From Edolisoma coerulescens (taxonomy: Eukaryota > Chordata > Aves > Passeriformes > Campephagidae), in NCBI GenBank assembly GCA_013397115.1, contig VWZW01006255.1:1310899-1374898 (forward strand): DNA of 64,000 nucleotides. The letters are read 5' to 3'. The stretch's first letter is position 1; each line of letters starts with the position of its first letter. Shown piece after piece: positions 12,541 through 24,256 of this stretch. The notes under the pieces are model-generated. The model was not told the origin of the DNA. It saw only the letters and a program-made list of their open reading frames with translations, and made no database searches. Both the position numbers and the translations under genes were made by a program.

Positions 12541-13512
12541 CCGACAATTAACCAAGTGCAAGAGAAGCACAGACACAGCCAAGCAGTCTCCATCTTTAAT
12601 TGAAGTCACTTTAAACCCCACCTTTAGCCCCGTTGCTGGCAGGGGCTCTGCCCTATTGGCTGGGGCTGTTCAATCATTCTTCAATTCTTGCCTGCGTTAC
12701 CCACGGTCAATCATTGCCTCCTCTTTGGAGGACTCCAGAAGTGGCACCACACATTGCCCAGCATTGGATCAGGTTTGATCCTTGCAGTCCCTCAGTGAAG
12801 GCACTGGGGCAGCAGCTTCTGGAGTGGCAAAAGCTACACACATTCTCCAGCCATTGTTTTGGTCATGTTACCCCTGGGCACTGACCCCCTGCCTGCACTG
12901 CCTCCTGTTGCTCTTTTGTTCGAGAGAAAACTTGTCATTTAGAGGCTGATTATTAGTTTTCTTTTCTCTTCCCCACCCGGAGTCCCCCTTTAACTGGATC
13001 ATCACCAGTTTTAGAAGAGTTGCCCCTTTCTAAAGAAAACAAAACAGAATAAACAACCTCTTTCCAGTCCCTGCCAGAGCTCTCTTCTTTTCACCAACAT
13101 CCATTTTCTCCCAAACAAAATGAAAGGACAGGGAGAAAAAAGACAGCTTCTTCCCTCCCTCCACAATGAAACAACAAAGAGCGCAAACAAAATTAAAATT
13201 AGGCATTTAAGCTGATTTTCGCCACTTAACTTTTGACATGTTTTTGCAAATTTCGTTCAAGTCCCCTCTGAAGACTCAGCCAGTGAAACCCACTGTATCA
13301 AGTGGTGTTTCCAAGCCTTTTTTACACAACTTCCGTGAGACAGCCCTCGTGTTGTTTGGAGTGGCAAAGGCACCTTTCTGCTAAGATGAAAATTGGAGGC
13401 TATGACACAACAAAGTGTCTGTCGCTTTGGGGAGAAATCAAGGTTTAAATGCATAATTTTTCAACTTTATGTACCTCTGAATATATTTGGGGTCTGATAC
13501 ATCGAAACTCAC

Positions 13513-13768
13513 TCTGCAAAAGGATCTCCAGGTGGGTGATTTATTAGAAGTTAAAGCCATTGCCCAAAAGTTCTGTTCTATTTTATGCCCACGTAGTGTC
13601 GGTTCAGCTTCATTGTCTTGCTTTGAGAAGTAATTGTTTTTCTCTTCAGAAATATATTTTTCTTCCAGTAAGTCTGCATCATATTCATCACCTGGAATGT
13701 ATTGGGAGCGCTGCACTGGGCTCAGCTTGCAGCTGCTCCCAATCATATCCGATGTGCTCAGAGACGAC
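13513..13768 (-). CDS. Candidate internal exon (85 codons), unidentified protein
   Basis: This is the longest exon candidate. On the minus strand a strong acceptor (CCTCGCCTGCTGAGGCTTTTGCAG) ends just above 13768, and a strong AGA|GTGAGT donor follows 13513. The 256-nt interval carries one leading base and 85 open codons, ending in phase 0. The peptide begins with a serine-rich stretch (SSLSTSDMIGSSCKLS). An acidic stretch follows, starting GDEYDADLLEEKYISEEKNN, and the end is basic (KSPTWRSFCR). This looks like a disordered linker of a larger intracellular protein. An alternative acceptor ending ATTCCAG about 100 nt downstream gives a shorter exon in the same frame. A second minus-strand frame at 13680-14000 would then be intronic. 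The family is not recognised. Confidence 0.42.
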
Positions 13769-13999
13769 CTGCAAAAGCCTCAGCAGGCGAGGGTGGGACC
13801 GCCGGCCCCGCCACCGCTCCTCCTTCCCATCCTTGCACCCACGCTCCGGGGACTTTGCTGCTCTCTGCTTCATCTTCAGGTGTAATTCAAAATCCCGGTT
13901 TTGATCCACAAAGCCATTCACGGTTTGAGAGCTTGTATTTCTTTGAGGCTGCTTCTCTGTTTCAACATCGTGTTTCACCTGGCAGCCAAGATTGGCTGC

Positions 14000-16900
14000 A
14001 GTTGCATGAGATGAATAGCAATGTTGACTCTGCAAAATACATGAGAGTTTGCAGAATGACAGGCCATTCTCAGTGGATGTACAGCACAGGAGCAATAGAA
14101 ATATGGGGAGTGTCTTGTTTCAGAGAGGAGAAAAGGATTTATTTCCATTGGAAAAAATTAATATTCTTCATATTTTTGTAAGAATGTCATGAAGTAGAAC
14201 CACTCCCCTGAAAATATTCTGCAGTAGAATTGCTAAGAACTGTGTATATGACTTGTGCTCATATTTGTGTTGTGGGTTACACCAGCAGTCGTATCTTCTC
14301 CTTAGAAGCCATTAGGTTTTTTACTGGTCTCACTTAGATCTGAAAAATCCTGAAGAAAAAAAAATCACATATACATGAAAGTCATGAGATGTTACCACCA
14401 TACGAAGTCATGCAAATAAAATATTGACTACTGGAAACAGAAAATTAGAATTTAATTTACTAAAGGAATTAATTTAATACAACAAAAGAAAGAATATAGT
14501 ATATGCTAGTCAGGTGCTGCACATTTCTTCACTAAGACCTGTTCCCTAAGGCCCGAAGAACTATTCTGCTCTGGTCTATGCAGATGCCATGAGATAAGGA
14601 TATTCCTTCATGGCTTTGCAATCATCCAGCTTCTCTTGGGATTTATCTCTGGTTTCATAGCCTACCTGACTGAGGTAAGGCACAGATGTTGCTGTAGTAC
14701 ACTCAAGGGATTCCTCCTTCTATATAACCCCATGGCTGCTACCTCCAGCCAATATCCCCTTTGCCTTTCCAAGGAGCACCCAGGTCTCTCCACATGCCCT
14801 TGTTCCCTTCTCCCCATTCCCACCTCCCCTTGAGGTCTCTCACCTTTTTTGTTGATGTGGCAGCCAGCCAAGAATCCTACTTAACTAAGAGAAAACTATT
14901 TTTCTCTGGCTTAACCAAACTAAATGTGTCGAGATTAAATTAACTGGCTGAGTTATAAAACACATAGTATTGTCAATGGTTGTGATTTTACAGCAGGTCA
15001 AGAAATTTTCTGTTGTTTCCCTACAGATGGAAGGTCTTCATTACTCTGTCTTCCTGACCTAGAAGAAAAACTTGTGGCTAAGGAAAAGATTGAGTAGAGG
15101 ACTTCAGAGCATTTCAGAAACAGAGGACAAATGGAAAACTAATAGCTTTCTCTAATTTGTTTGGGTTTTTTTAACAAAACTCTTTTAAAATAAAATGTTA
15201 TGCTTGTTATGGTGGTAACAAGCTGTCATATCACTTCTCTTGGGGTCGTGTTTGGAACTGGCCAAAATGCTTATAGCCCTGTGCAGGATGCAGTTCAAGC
15301 CCATGTGTTGTATAATAAGCTGTGCCCATTGCAATAGTTTCAGCTGCATTAAGTCAGCTCAGTAGAGATAACTAAACATAAGAAAATACAATTTTTCCTT
15401 AGACAAAACTTGAGTGGAAAGGCATAGCGAACCCTTAGCACTACATACAGCAAGTGGATAGGAAACCATCTGCTCCACCGCTGCCAGCTTTCCTGAGCCT
15501 GGGGACCTGAGAGATGCCCCAGGCTCCTCAGCAGCAGTTGCTAAGGAAACATTTTAGGGAACCTTTTTCATAAATTCATAGTAATCTCCATTTCTCAAAT
15601 GTCAAGGCTAATGACTCACCCTTTGATTGCAAATGGGATTTACTACCACAGAATTGCTGGCAGCCTTCAAAGCTAAATTGTATTTGTCAGCATTTGAAGA
15701 CTTTTAGTATATTGGTTACCACTGCTCCCCTTGAGTGAGTAGAAAATGTAGATACATGAATATCTGGCAGAATTCCCTCAGATATATTTCAACCCTTTCC
15801 TAAGTTTCCATATAGGAAAGAAGACAGGTATCGGTGTCTGAAGGGCTCCTGCAGCAGGGAATCCCCACAGCAGAGCCTGTGCCTTTGGGGGTTTCTTGCC
15901 TGAGGTGCAACCAGCCTTCTCCTGGGAAGCACAGACCCCACCAGAGGGGAGCTGGGACCAGCCTAAAGCTGTCTCTGGGGATGACCAGTAGAGACATGCA
16001 CCCTGCCTTTCCCCCAGGGGTTACTTCTGCTTGAAGGCAGCTGGATACGCCTGTGGATTTTCTGCAAGTCACACATAAATCAGTGTCCTTGGCTGCCACT
16101 GATTAATCGCTATGGGAGTCTGCACCGCTCGTGCATTTGGGATATGACCTGAAACGAGACCAAGAACCTGACACTACAATGTTTTGTGCCTTCACAATTC
16201 TTTTTCTGCCAAGTGCCAAGTTTGCAAATGCACCCTGAGACTTCTTTCTTCAAAGTATTTGAGAAGTTATCAACAAACCAACTTCAAGCATGATATCCAT
16301 TGCTTTGAAGACAATACACATTTAGAACAAGATTCTCTCTCAAGTGATACAGACTTCACTCCAGATGGATCTACTTCCAGGTTAAAAGCTTACAGCCCAG
16401 AATACAATTTCAAAAATGGATATTTTAACTCCTAGTACTTTAAAAATACATAAAAGAACCTCAAATAAATAGAGACCTAACCTCAAATTTTCTGTAAATT
16501 AATTTTTGTGAACACTTCACATTTATATAAATGCATATTATAAATCCATTTGAACATTGGTTCATATTGCATTTAACGCATTTCCACTTAATATAAAAGT
16601 TACAGAAATAATGTCCTTTGGATTCATATTATAAATCACTTTGACTTATGGAAATCCCTTCTCCCTGGAATTGACAGTGACTGGTATATGGAAGATACTG
16701 ATGAGACCAACTTGTTGTCAGTAGCATGACATTGTTAGGGGACACATTCCTTGATATAAAATCAGTATCCACCCATTTAGGAACATGCACTTAAAACATA
16801 CAGAAATTCCTGCAGAGGAACACTTGAATGTTATTTTGAAGTGTCTCCTGGTCACCTTGAACACTATTGTCCAAAACAGGCAGATGGAGTAAACACTCAT

Positions 16901-19880
16901 CCAACTTTTGCTTTCTCTGTCTAGGGAAAAGATATCCCTCAAATGCATTTTGTACCACTCTACCTAGAGACAGACAAATTGGCTTTCCTGTTGCATCTGG
17001 CTACAGGATTTTACAGTGTAGATTTGCTCATTTTTCAGCTTGCATATTTAGCCAAATTGCCAGAATACACCCAGGCTGGGAGAAGGCTCCACTCTAGAAA
17101 TCTTTTTGCCTAGAATAAAGAAAGAGGAATTTCTGCCTCTGAGATGCTGACACTGGTGTTTCTAAGGCCATTTTTTTTCCTCGATTGATTGGCTTCTAAT
17201 TCTATACCCTCTCATAGAATTTTGCTTTTACTGATACAATAAAATTAAGTACTGTGAGTGTAGAGGTGGTCTTAGGCAGGTCCCCCTTCGTTTCCAGCTG
17301 GCTCTATATAAAATAATAATTTAAAGAATACAGTTAACTCAGAAAATAAGTTTCCAAAACTTGACTGAAAACATGTGGCCCCAAAATGTAGATGAAAAAT
17401 GAACAAACATCTGCATTATCATACTATTTACCAAATGCTGAAATCAAAGTCCAGTCTATGCACTATTTCCTTTTTCTGTAGCCAAAAAGTCTGCTTAGTT
17501 ATTACACAATATAGCAAAACCTGATAGCATATTATTTTAGTAACACTGAGTGTTCTCATTCAGCTAACGATTATTTACATCGTTTCTGACCAGAAAAAAA
17601 AAATCCTAAGCTGACCAGGAGGATCTGTTTTTTAGTTTTTGACTCATCAATACCTATAACTTCTGCACCTGTGTGCCTTTTTTTGAGTGAAGTAAACTGC
17701 CATGATGCTGCACCATGTACCACAGTGGCCCTGAAACACCCTGTCTGATCCTTTACTTGTAAACACCAAGATAGCACCTGCGCACTTAGAAGCAATCACA
17801 TAGTTGCATGGAGTCACAGTACATGTGATTGTGGTTTAACCTTTTAAAAGAATTGTTTTCTTGGTTCTATTAAAAAACAGAGATAGAGGCTCTGGGAGGT
17901 TATGACCAATTTTATTCTCATAGAGCAAATGTGAAATCCTGAGGACTTTGAAGCATTCTGTAATTCAAACAAAGTTTTATTATTTCCTGAAATGCAACAA
18001 CCATCAAAACATCATCTAGGTAGATTAACACTTTGTTGTCTTGCTTCTTAGAGCGCTAACAACCTGATCTACCAGCACAATACACATTCCTAATGCTCCC
18101 TGTCCAGTTGAAGCAGGGAATTTCCTCTAATTTTGGCAAATGATATGCTGAGAGAAACGTTACTTAACACACCACACAGCCATAAATCTGCTTTGTAAAT
18201 CTTGCACTTTTTGGAAGGCTTATTGCTAAAACTTTTGCTTCAGAAGCACATTTAAGGGTTTTAGATTTAATAAGGTTAAAAACCATCTGAGCATTTTGGG
18301 ACTACAAAGAAATAATATATCTGTAGTGTCCCTTGCGATAGATTAGAGACAGGACTTGGTTGCAGTAATGAATATAAATGGGATTCTTTATTAAAGCCAC
18401 TGGACAGAAGCAGGGCTGTAGCTCTGCTCTCCAGCTCCCAGGCTAACTGCACACAACCTATGCTTTCTAACAGCACCACGCAAGTCTATCCCAAATCCTG
18501 GCCTAGATTCAGCAGTTTTGGAAGGGATTGCCAAACTCCATGAAACCTAGCTGCTTAAATTGTTCAGCAGTGGATACGACTTCCAGAGCATGCCCTGCCA
18601 AGGCTTGCACAATCCCTACATTTGCATGCACGTGAATTAAACAATGAAAAGGCTGGAGATTCTGCAAATGGAAATAGAAATATCCTCCATGCATTTTCCC
18701 TGCAAGTTTAAGGATAAAAATGGGTCTGGGACTTGAAAGTCCAGATATTTAATTTCTTTAATGCCATTTTAATTATAAAACTAACTTGCACAATAAATGT
18801 AAATATAGAGTGGAGAGAGGCAGCCACCTCTCCGTATGCCAGAGCCAACATTATAGGCTTTCTCCAGGTGTTGGGGTTTTTTTCATGGAGGCTGGACAGG
18901 GAAGTTAATGAATGTTTATGGTCTTTGTACTGAATCCAGAGCATGCTCAAGGCATAGACAAAGTAGATAATGGTTATCATCTGCTCTGTTTTGGGCAGAG
19001 GAGAAAGGAACTGGATCATTGACCCTGAAAAGCCCATTCCTGTGGATGGAGCCCTGTGCTCTTCCTTTTCCTGCCAGGCCAAGGGAAGTTGAAGACTTGC
19101 AGCCCACTGACTGGCAGAGAGACAAAGGAGAAGTGTCCCCTCCATCCCACAGTCTGGTTGCCCTCATCCTCCCAGCGCAAGGTGCGCAGAGCACATGCAG
19201 GGGCTGCAGTGCAGAGCTGGGACAGCCCCACGATGGAGGGGAGAGAGGGAGGGAGGATGTTGGTTAGGCTGTTAGGTCTCTCTCTCCTCCTCAAACCTCA
19301 CTGGCTCCTCTGACCTCCCTGTTCCCACTCAGCAGTCCCAAATCTGCCTTCACTCTGCCCGTTTTCTCTGCTGCCCACCTGCCCCAGCCCGGTGCCACCC
19401 TCATGCTCTTGCTTCAGGTGGCAGACACAGCCCACACCCCGCTTCCATTCAGGGGCTGGGCTGCTGTTGATGTATTAAACCTACAAGTGTAAATCTCCTT
19501 TGAAGCAGGCCCATCATGCTGTTTTCTGACCACGCTCACTATTAGGGTTGTTTTTATCCAAGGAGCAGCAAATACAGTGCCTTTTCCTAATTTTTTGAGG
19601 AGTGAGGGAGAGTGTTTTCTCTGTACTCAGACAAGCTGTCTGGGTTCCAGCCTGAGGAATATCTGCCAGAAACTCCAAGATCCCTGCATGCAAAATAGAC
19701 TGCTAGAGTCAAATGCATTGAGTTCAGCTTCAGAAACTTCTCCAAAAAGGGCAGTGGCAGACATTCAGTCTGTGGCACAGTTTCTGTCAAAGGGGTTGTG
19801 GCCTCCCTTGTGCCTGTACAGCCACACATCTTCCTGGGGCAAACCTCCAGAGCCTTCCCCAGCAAGGGACTTGGTGGATG
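14000..19880. other. No gene recognised
   Basis: AT-rich to moderately GC-rich sequence without a recognisable gene or repeat. Overlapping open frames on both strands around 15800-16100 and 18900-19300 coincide with local rises in GC and have no domain-like features. Motif-level signals are an RFX-like site at 15537-15550, a CTCF-like core at 15937-15956 and an octamer next to an E-box at 18620-18634. A G-run purine stretch lies around 19230-19256. Confidence 0.45.
15937..15956 (+). promoter_or_regulatory. CTCF-like core motif
   Basis: CCCCACCAGAGGGGAGCTGG resembles the CCACNAGRKGGC-type core recognised by the central zinc fingers of CTCF. It lies in a local GC-rich patch. No flanking structure supports it further. 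Confidence 0.25.
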
Positions 19881-19882
19881 GA

Positions 19883-20183
19883 CAGGCTGTAGGGATGTTT
19901 GAGGGGTTTAATATCACAAAATAGGGACATGACTTTCTTACTTAACTGACAGGGAGATGAAGACAATGGGCTTTGGAGTAAGGCATGTGGTGGAAGACAT
20001 TCAGAGGCCTTTTACTTGTACAGGGCTGACTGTTGGTAGTAGGGTTATCCTGCCAAAAAAAAAAAAATAAAATCCTGAGGCTCCCGAATTAGAGAATACT
20101 TATAAAAATGTTACTTAGGGGCTTCTGATTTGTATATTCCTATCAGCCCCCTCCCTCTCTGTCTCTCCTCTCCAATACCAGTG
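19883..20183 (+). repeat. Local duplication, copy 1
   Basis: About 300 bp that recur, diverged but in the same order and orientation, at 21244-21584. Shared blocks include CTTACTTA.CTGACAGGGAG, GGAAGACATTCAGA.GCC, ACTTGTACA, TCCTGAGGCTCC or CCTGAGGCTCC, TTAGAGAATAC, GGCTTCTGATTTGTATATTC and CTCTCCAATAC.AGTG. This copy holds a 13-nt A run at 20055-20067 where the other has an A/C-rich expansion. It may be a tandem-type segmental duplication or two insertions of an uncharacterised interspersed repeat. Confidence 0.85.
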
Positions 20184-21243
20184 GTCTAGTCCTACCCTGA
20201 GCAGGGGATCGGAATAAGCAGGAGGGTGAAGTGTAGGTGTGGGATCTCAGGATATCAAGAGGTGAAAGGGTGACACTGCCTTCTGATTTGAAGAGCTAAC
20301 TTGAGGAAGGCCTATGATCACATCAGTGGGCCACATGTACCAAGTGAGCGTTGCACATGTCAGTAAATTAAACATATGTGGTTCTTATTTCCCATGTTAA
20401 AGGAATACAGTTTGCAAGTATCAGGGGTGTGTTGTTATTTCAAATGAAGGGTAAATGTGGATTAAGGGTGTTTCAAGATTCCCATGGTCTGATGACAATG
20501 AATACCTGCAAAATCCAACTTTGATTTTAAAGTTTTCCCAACATTTAAAATGTCTGCCTCACAACATTGGTGTGGGACCTGGTTTCATTTTAAAGGCTCA
20601 TGGAAACGACCAGAGCAGCAGGAACAATAAGAGCACCCTTTTAGAAAAATACAGGAAATCTTTTCAGCCAGATGCACTCCAGCACTGGGGCCACCATGAA
20701 AGTCTTGCAGTTAAAGAAACCTCACAACATCTTCTAGGCAAAAAGGGGATCATCACGTCTCCTAACACTTCATCTTGCATTAGAAATAATTCTTGCTCGA
20801 GGAAGGAAAAAAAGAGCCAATAAAATGTTCAAACTTCATTCCTTTATTGACTTTTTGTTGCCTTATGTTATTAATAAGAATTTACAACCTAATTTACAGT
20901 GTAAGGTTTTGCGTGGGCTGTGCTTTTATGCAATTTGAATTTTAAAAAATTTTGGAGCATCATGAATCTGACAAAATCTTATAAGAATTAATAGAGTTTT
21001 GTCTGAGGCCAGATTTTGTAAAAAGGTCTCTAAACTGGACCTCTATATTTTTGTGTGAGAGGAAGTAGGATCTCCTGGGCATCTTATGATTGGGGGTTTG
21101 GGATATGAAAATGAGGGATTTGTATGTTGCAAACACTGCTCATGTCAGGCTGCAGGTAAATAGCAAGGGACCAGCCACTTTGAAACAGAATTCCTGATTT
21201 GAAGGCCCCATGAACATGCTTTTAAATGCCAATTTGATAGGTG
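20184..21243. other. Spacer between the two duplicated segments
   Basis: About 1 kb separating the duplicate copies. It contains a 122-codon plus-strand open frame (20455-20823) with a fairly protein-like composition, ending in a lysine-rich stretch, but no domain was recognised and no splice context was found. The rest is AT-rich and featureless. Confidence 0.4.
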
Positions 21244-21584
21244 GGAAGGCTATAGGGAGGCTTGTGGGGATGAATATCACAGAATAGTAACATTATCACT
21301 TTCTTACTTAGCTGACAGGGAGATGAAGAAAATGATCTTTGAAGCAGTGAATGTGGCGGAAGACATTCAGAAGCCTTTTTACTTGTACACTGTTGACTAT
21401 TGGTAGGGTTTTTCTGAAAAAAAAGCCACCAAAACAAAACAAACAAACAACCAAAAAAACCCAACCCTGCAGCCAAAACCTGAGGCTCCTAAATTAGAGA
21501 ATACACATTAAAATGTTGACCAGAGGCTTCTGATTTGTATATTCCCATTCCCTCTCCCTCACTCTTTCCTCTCCAATACTAGTG
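21244..21584 (+). repeat. Local duplication, copy 2
   Basis: Second copy of the segment at 19883-20183, same orientation, offset by about 1.36-1.40 kb. It is longer because an A/C-rich low-complexity stretch at about 21417-21470 (CAAAACAAAACAAACAAAC type) replaces the simple A run of copy 1. Divergence between copies is scattered, suggesting an old event. Confidence 0.85.
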
Positions 21585-22299
21585 CTGTATTGAGTTGGAA
21601 ACATATAAATGTTACATGTAAGATGCAGCCTTACTGTTGCATCTTTATTCAACATCAACTTCCAGATGGGAACTATTTTTCATGGTTCATAAAGCCAAAT
21701 CCAGCTGCTACATTTGGACCTACATAAGGAATCCACATTTTATTGCCTTAGCAGTGCATATAAAACAATTGCTGTTGTTTCTTTAGTACTGGTGCACCTC
21801 ACATTTCTCAATACATTTTAGATATTTAAATTTTTAAAACTGTATTTTATAGTTCCTCATTTCGCTGTGCACCGTAACAAGATCCTGCTTTTACAACATT
21901 TTCTAGATATCTAACATAACTGAAAGAAAAACGACCATGGACAAATGGTATTCAATATAGCAGCCATATATTCAGTTACTTACTAAGAGTGTTCAGACAA
22001 TTTCCTATGTAAACCACAATGATATTAAATACTTCTGGAATCTCAGCTTTATTAAGAGACAGGAAGTGCAAACTCAGGAGTCTTTCCCCTCCCCCTCAGC
22101 TAATCTGACTCTTTGATAGTCATGTGTTAGGAATAACCATCGAGTTGCTCCTAACGAAAAATATTCCCACAGCTAAGAGAGAATTAACCCTTGTGAAACC
22201 TCAAAAGGGAGAGTGGAGTCCATGTGTTCACACAGAGAGAGAGAAAAAAATCCCCATTAGGAGGAAGTTTATGCCAGCAGCAGGTCTACACAACACTCA
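21585..22299. other. No gene recognised
   Basis: AT-rich sequence with no recognised element, lying between the duplicated segment and the GC-rich block at 22.3 kb. Confidence 0.5.
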
Positions 22300-22590
22300 C
22301 TGCCAGCTCTTCGATGCAGGCATAATTCATTTGCATTTTAGATGGTATTGTCAGAGCAACTACAGCACATGCATTGCGGAGGAGAATTATCCAGCCTGGC
22401 AAAATTAGCCATCTTTGTGCCTCCCTCCCTCCCTCGCCAGCGAGGAGACGTGCTCTGCAGCCGCTCAGTCATGTGTGCTGGGGGCTTTTCTCTGCTCTCT
22501 CCCGAGCAGATGTCAGGCTGTTTGCTCGAAAGCAAACAAATCCCCACAAAAAGCGCCGAGGTGGGACAGAGAGAGTTAATGCACGAGTAT
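22300..22590. promoter_or_regulatory. Candidate enhancer-like block
   Basis: A compact segment that changes from an octamer-type ATTTGCAT near 22329 to a GC- and CpG-rich part. That part contains a CCTC tetranucleotide run (about 22420-22436) and a perfect 7-bp stem with a CGAA loop at 22520-22537 (GTTTGCT/AGCAAAC). The density of distinct motifs contrasts with the AT-rich flanks, as in many conserved non-coding elements. Conservation cannot be tested here, so the regulatory role is inference. Confidence 0.3.
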
Positions 22591-24213
22591 GACAGAGAAG
22601 CAAGTTTGCTGTGAATTGGGAAGCACAAACTATAGTAATCCCCACCCTGCTGAGTGGCTTCCCCAGAGGTCTGATACAGTGCCAAAGCCTCTTACGCATA
22701 CTGAGACAAAGCTTATTTCAAGCCGAATTCAGCTCCTGAAGCCACCATACTGCTTCCTGACAGCCTCCAATTGCACTGCCTCTGTATTTGTGTTTCCTGC
22801 TGTTTATATTTACTTGTTCCCAGAGCCACAACAGCTACAAAAACAAATAGTTGCTATTTGCAGGGCTCTGTATCAACACAGGTAAAGTGCTTCACTTCCC
22901 TTTTAGTTTTACAAAGATTGTGCAAATAGGCTTTTAATACCTCAGAGAGATTAATTTGGTAATTATAAACCAGTTTAGGAACACATGCCAAACAATTGGT
23001 CATATAATCAGCATCCTTGTTTCAGAGTATTAGCGCGGCTGAGGCAAAAGGTTTTTAAACCGTAAGGGCTACACAAACACTCCCTTGATTATATTGCTAT
23101 TATTTCCCCATTCCACTGAGACACAAGCTTGAAATATCACTTTTTTGTTTGTCAAGTCCCTGTGGATGCTCTCCGGATCTGTGCTCCTGTCTCTTTGGCC
23201 CCTGTACAGCTATTGTGACGGAGTCTGATTTGGGTAATGGAGATCTTGTTTGATATATTTATTTAAAGAATCAGCTTAAGGAAGCCTAAGAGCCATCAAT
23301 TCTCTTAATTAACTGCAGAGAAATGATGAATGCTATAAATATGGAATTGATCAGGAAAAAATTATAGTACATAGGATTTAATACGAGTTGCTCCACCAAT
23401 ATTTAAGACATTAAATATGATAAATCTGGTTCTGGGTAAAGTGTTCATAACTACCCAAGTTATTTATGCACCTCAGAAAATTCCCACCACAAGACACCAG
23501 GGCTGTTAAGCTTCTAACTGGAGGGGGGCAGTGCTTTTCAGGTAAAAAAAAAGTTGCTTTTACAAAATAAAATCTCCTCAAGGAATAGGTCCATTTCAGT
23601 TATACTGCACTTTCTAAACCAGAGCAGAAAAGTTTCAAAACATTTTATTCTGGCCTTATATAACAAGAACATTTTCATTTCAAAACAGCTGAATTTAAAA
23701 TTAATTTCGTTTCATGCACATTGATGTTGTCTTAAATAATGCAGAAGTTTCATTCGTCAGGAAATTTTTAAAAATACAAATTATTTTGTTGAAGGCCAGA
23801 AGATGGGCCTCCAAGCCTTTCCTTTCAGAAGCACCCACACCAAATGTTTCCCCCTGGTGAAAAAGAAGCAAAGGAAAGCAAAGAAAAATATCAGGCAGGG
23901 GGGAAATTCAATCTGTTGCCGTCCCGCCAGTGCTCCTCTCTTGAAAACTGAACTGCAGAAGACTGAACCTTGGGCCTGCTGCCGCTACTGCCTTTGCATC
24001 TCCTAAAACATGTTTGCTTTTTATTTCTTTCTGTCAATCAAAACCCAGCACAGGGGTAAGGAGAGAGAATATAATCTGCACATCCAGCTTTTGTGATTCC
24101 CACTTGTCACCTAAAACTGCATCTGAAGGGCTCTGTGGCATGGCAGCCCTCCCTGACAAACTGGTGTTGTGCAAAAACACTTTGCATTCCCTGTGATGGC
24201 TGGTGTGGTCCAT
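22591..24213. other. No gene recognised
   Basis: Mixed composition with no recognisable exon, RNA gene or repeat family. Short open frames on both strands around 22600-22880 show no domain features. Confidence 0.45.
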
Positions 24214-24256
24214 GGGGTGAGAGGGGTGGGGAGGGGGGCAGGTGGAGGGAGAGGGG
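24214..24256 (+). other. Potential G-quadruplex run
   Basis: Several GGGG/GGG blocks with short loops (GGGGTGAGAGGGGTGGGGAG, followed by further G runs) satisfy the usual four-run intramolecular G-quadruplex pattern on the plus strand. No associated start site is visible. Confidence 0.6.

Noticed and set aside
13780..14000. Minus-strand frame containing NGFVDQNRDFELHLKMK upstream of the 13.5 kb candidate exon
   Set aside because: Protein-like in look, but no donor is available other than the point that also works as an acceptor, and the strong acceptor at 13768 makes this intron more likely. Not fully excluded.
13702..14181. Longest plus-strand open frame in the window (159 codons)
   Set aside because: It overlaps a minus-strand candidate exon and sits on a GC-rich patch that removes stops on both strands. 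No domain is recognisable.
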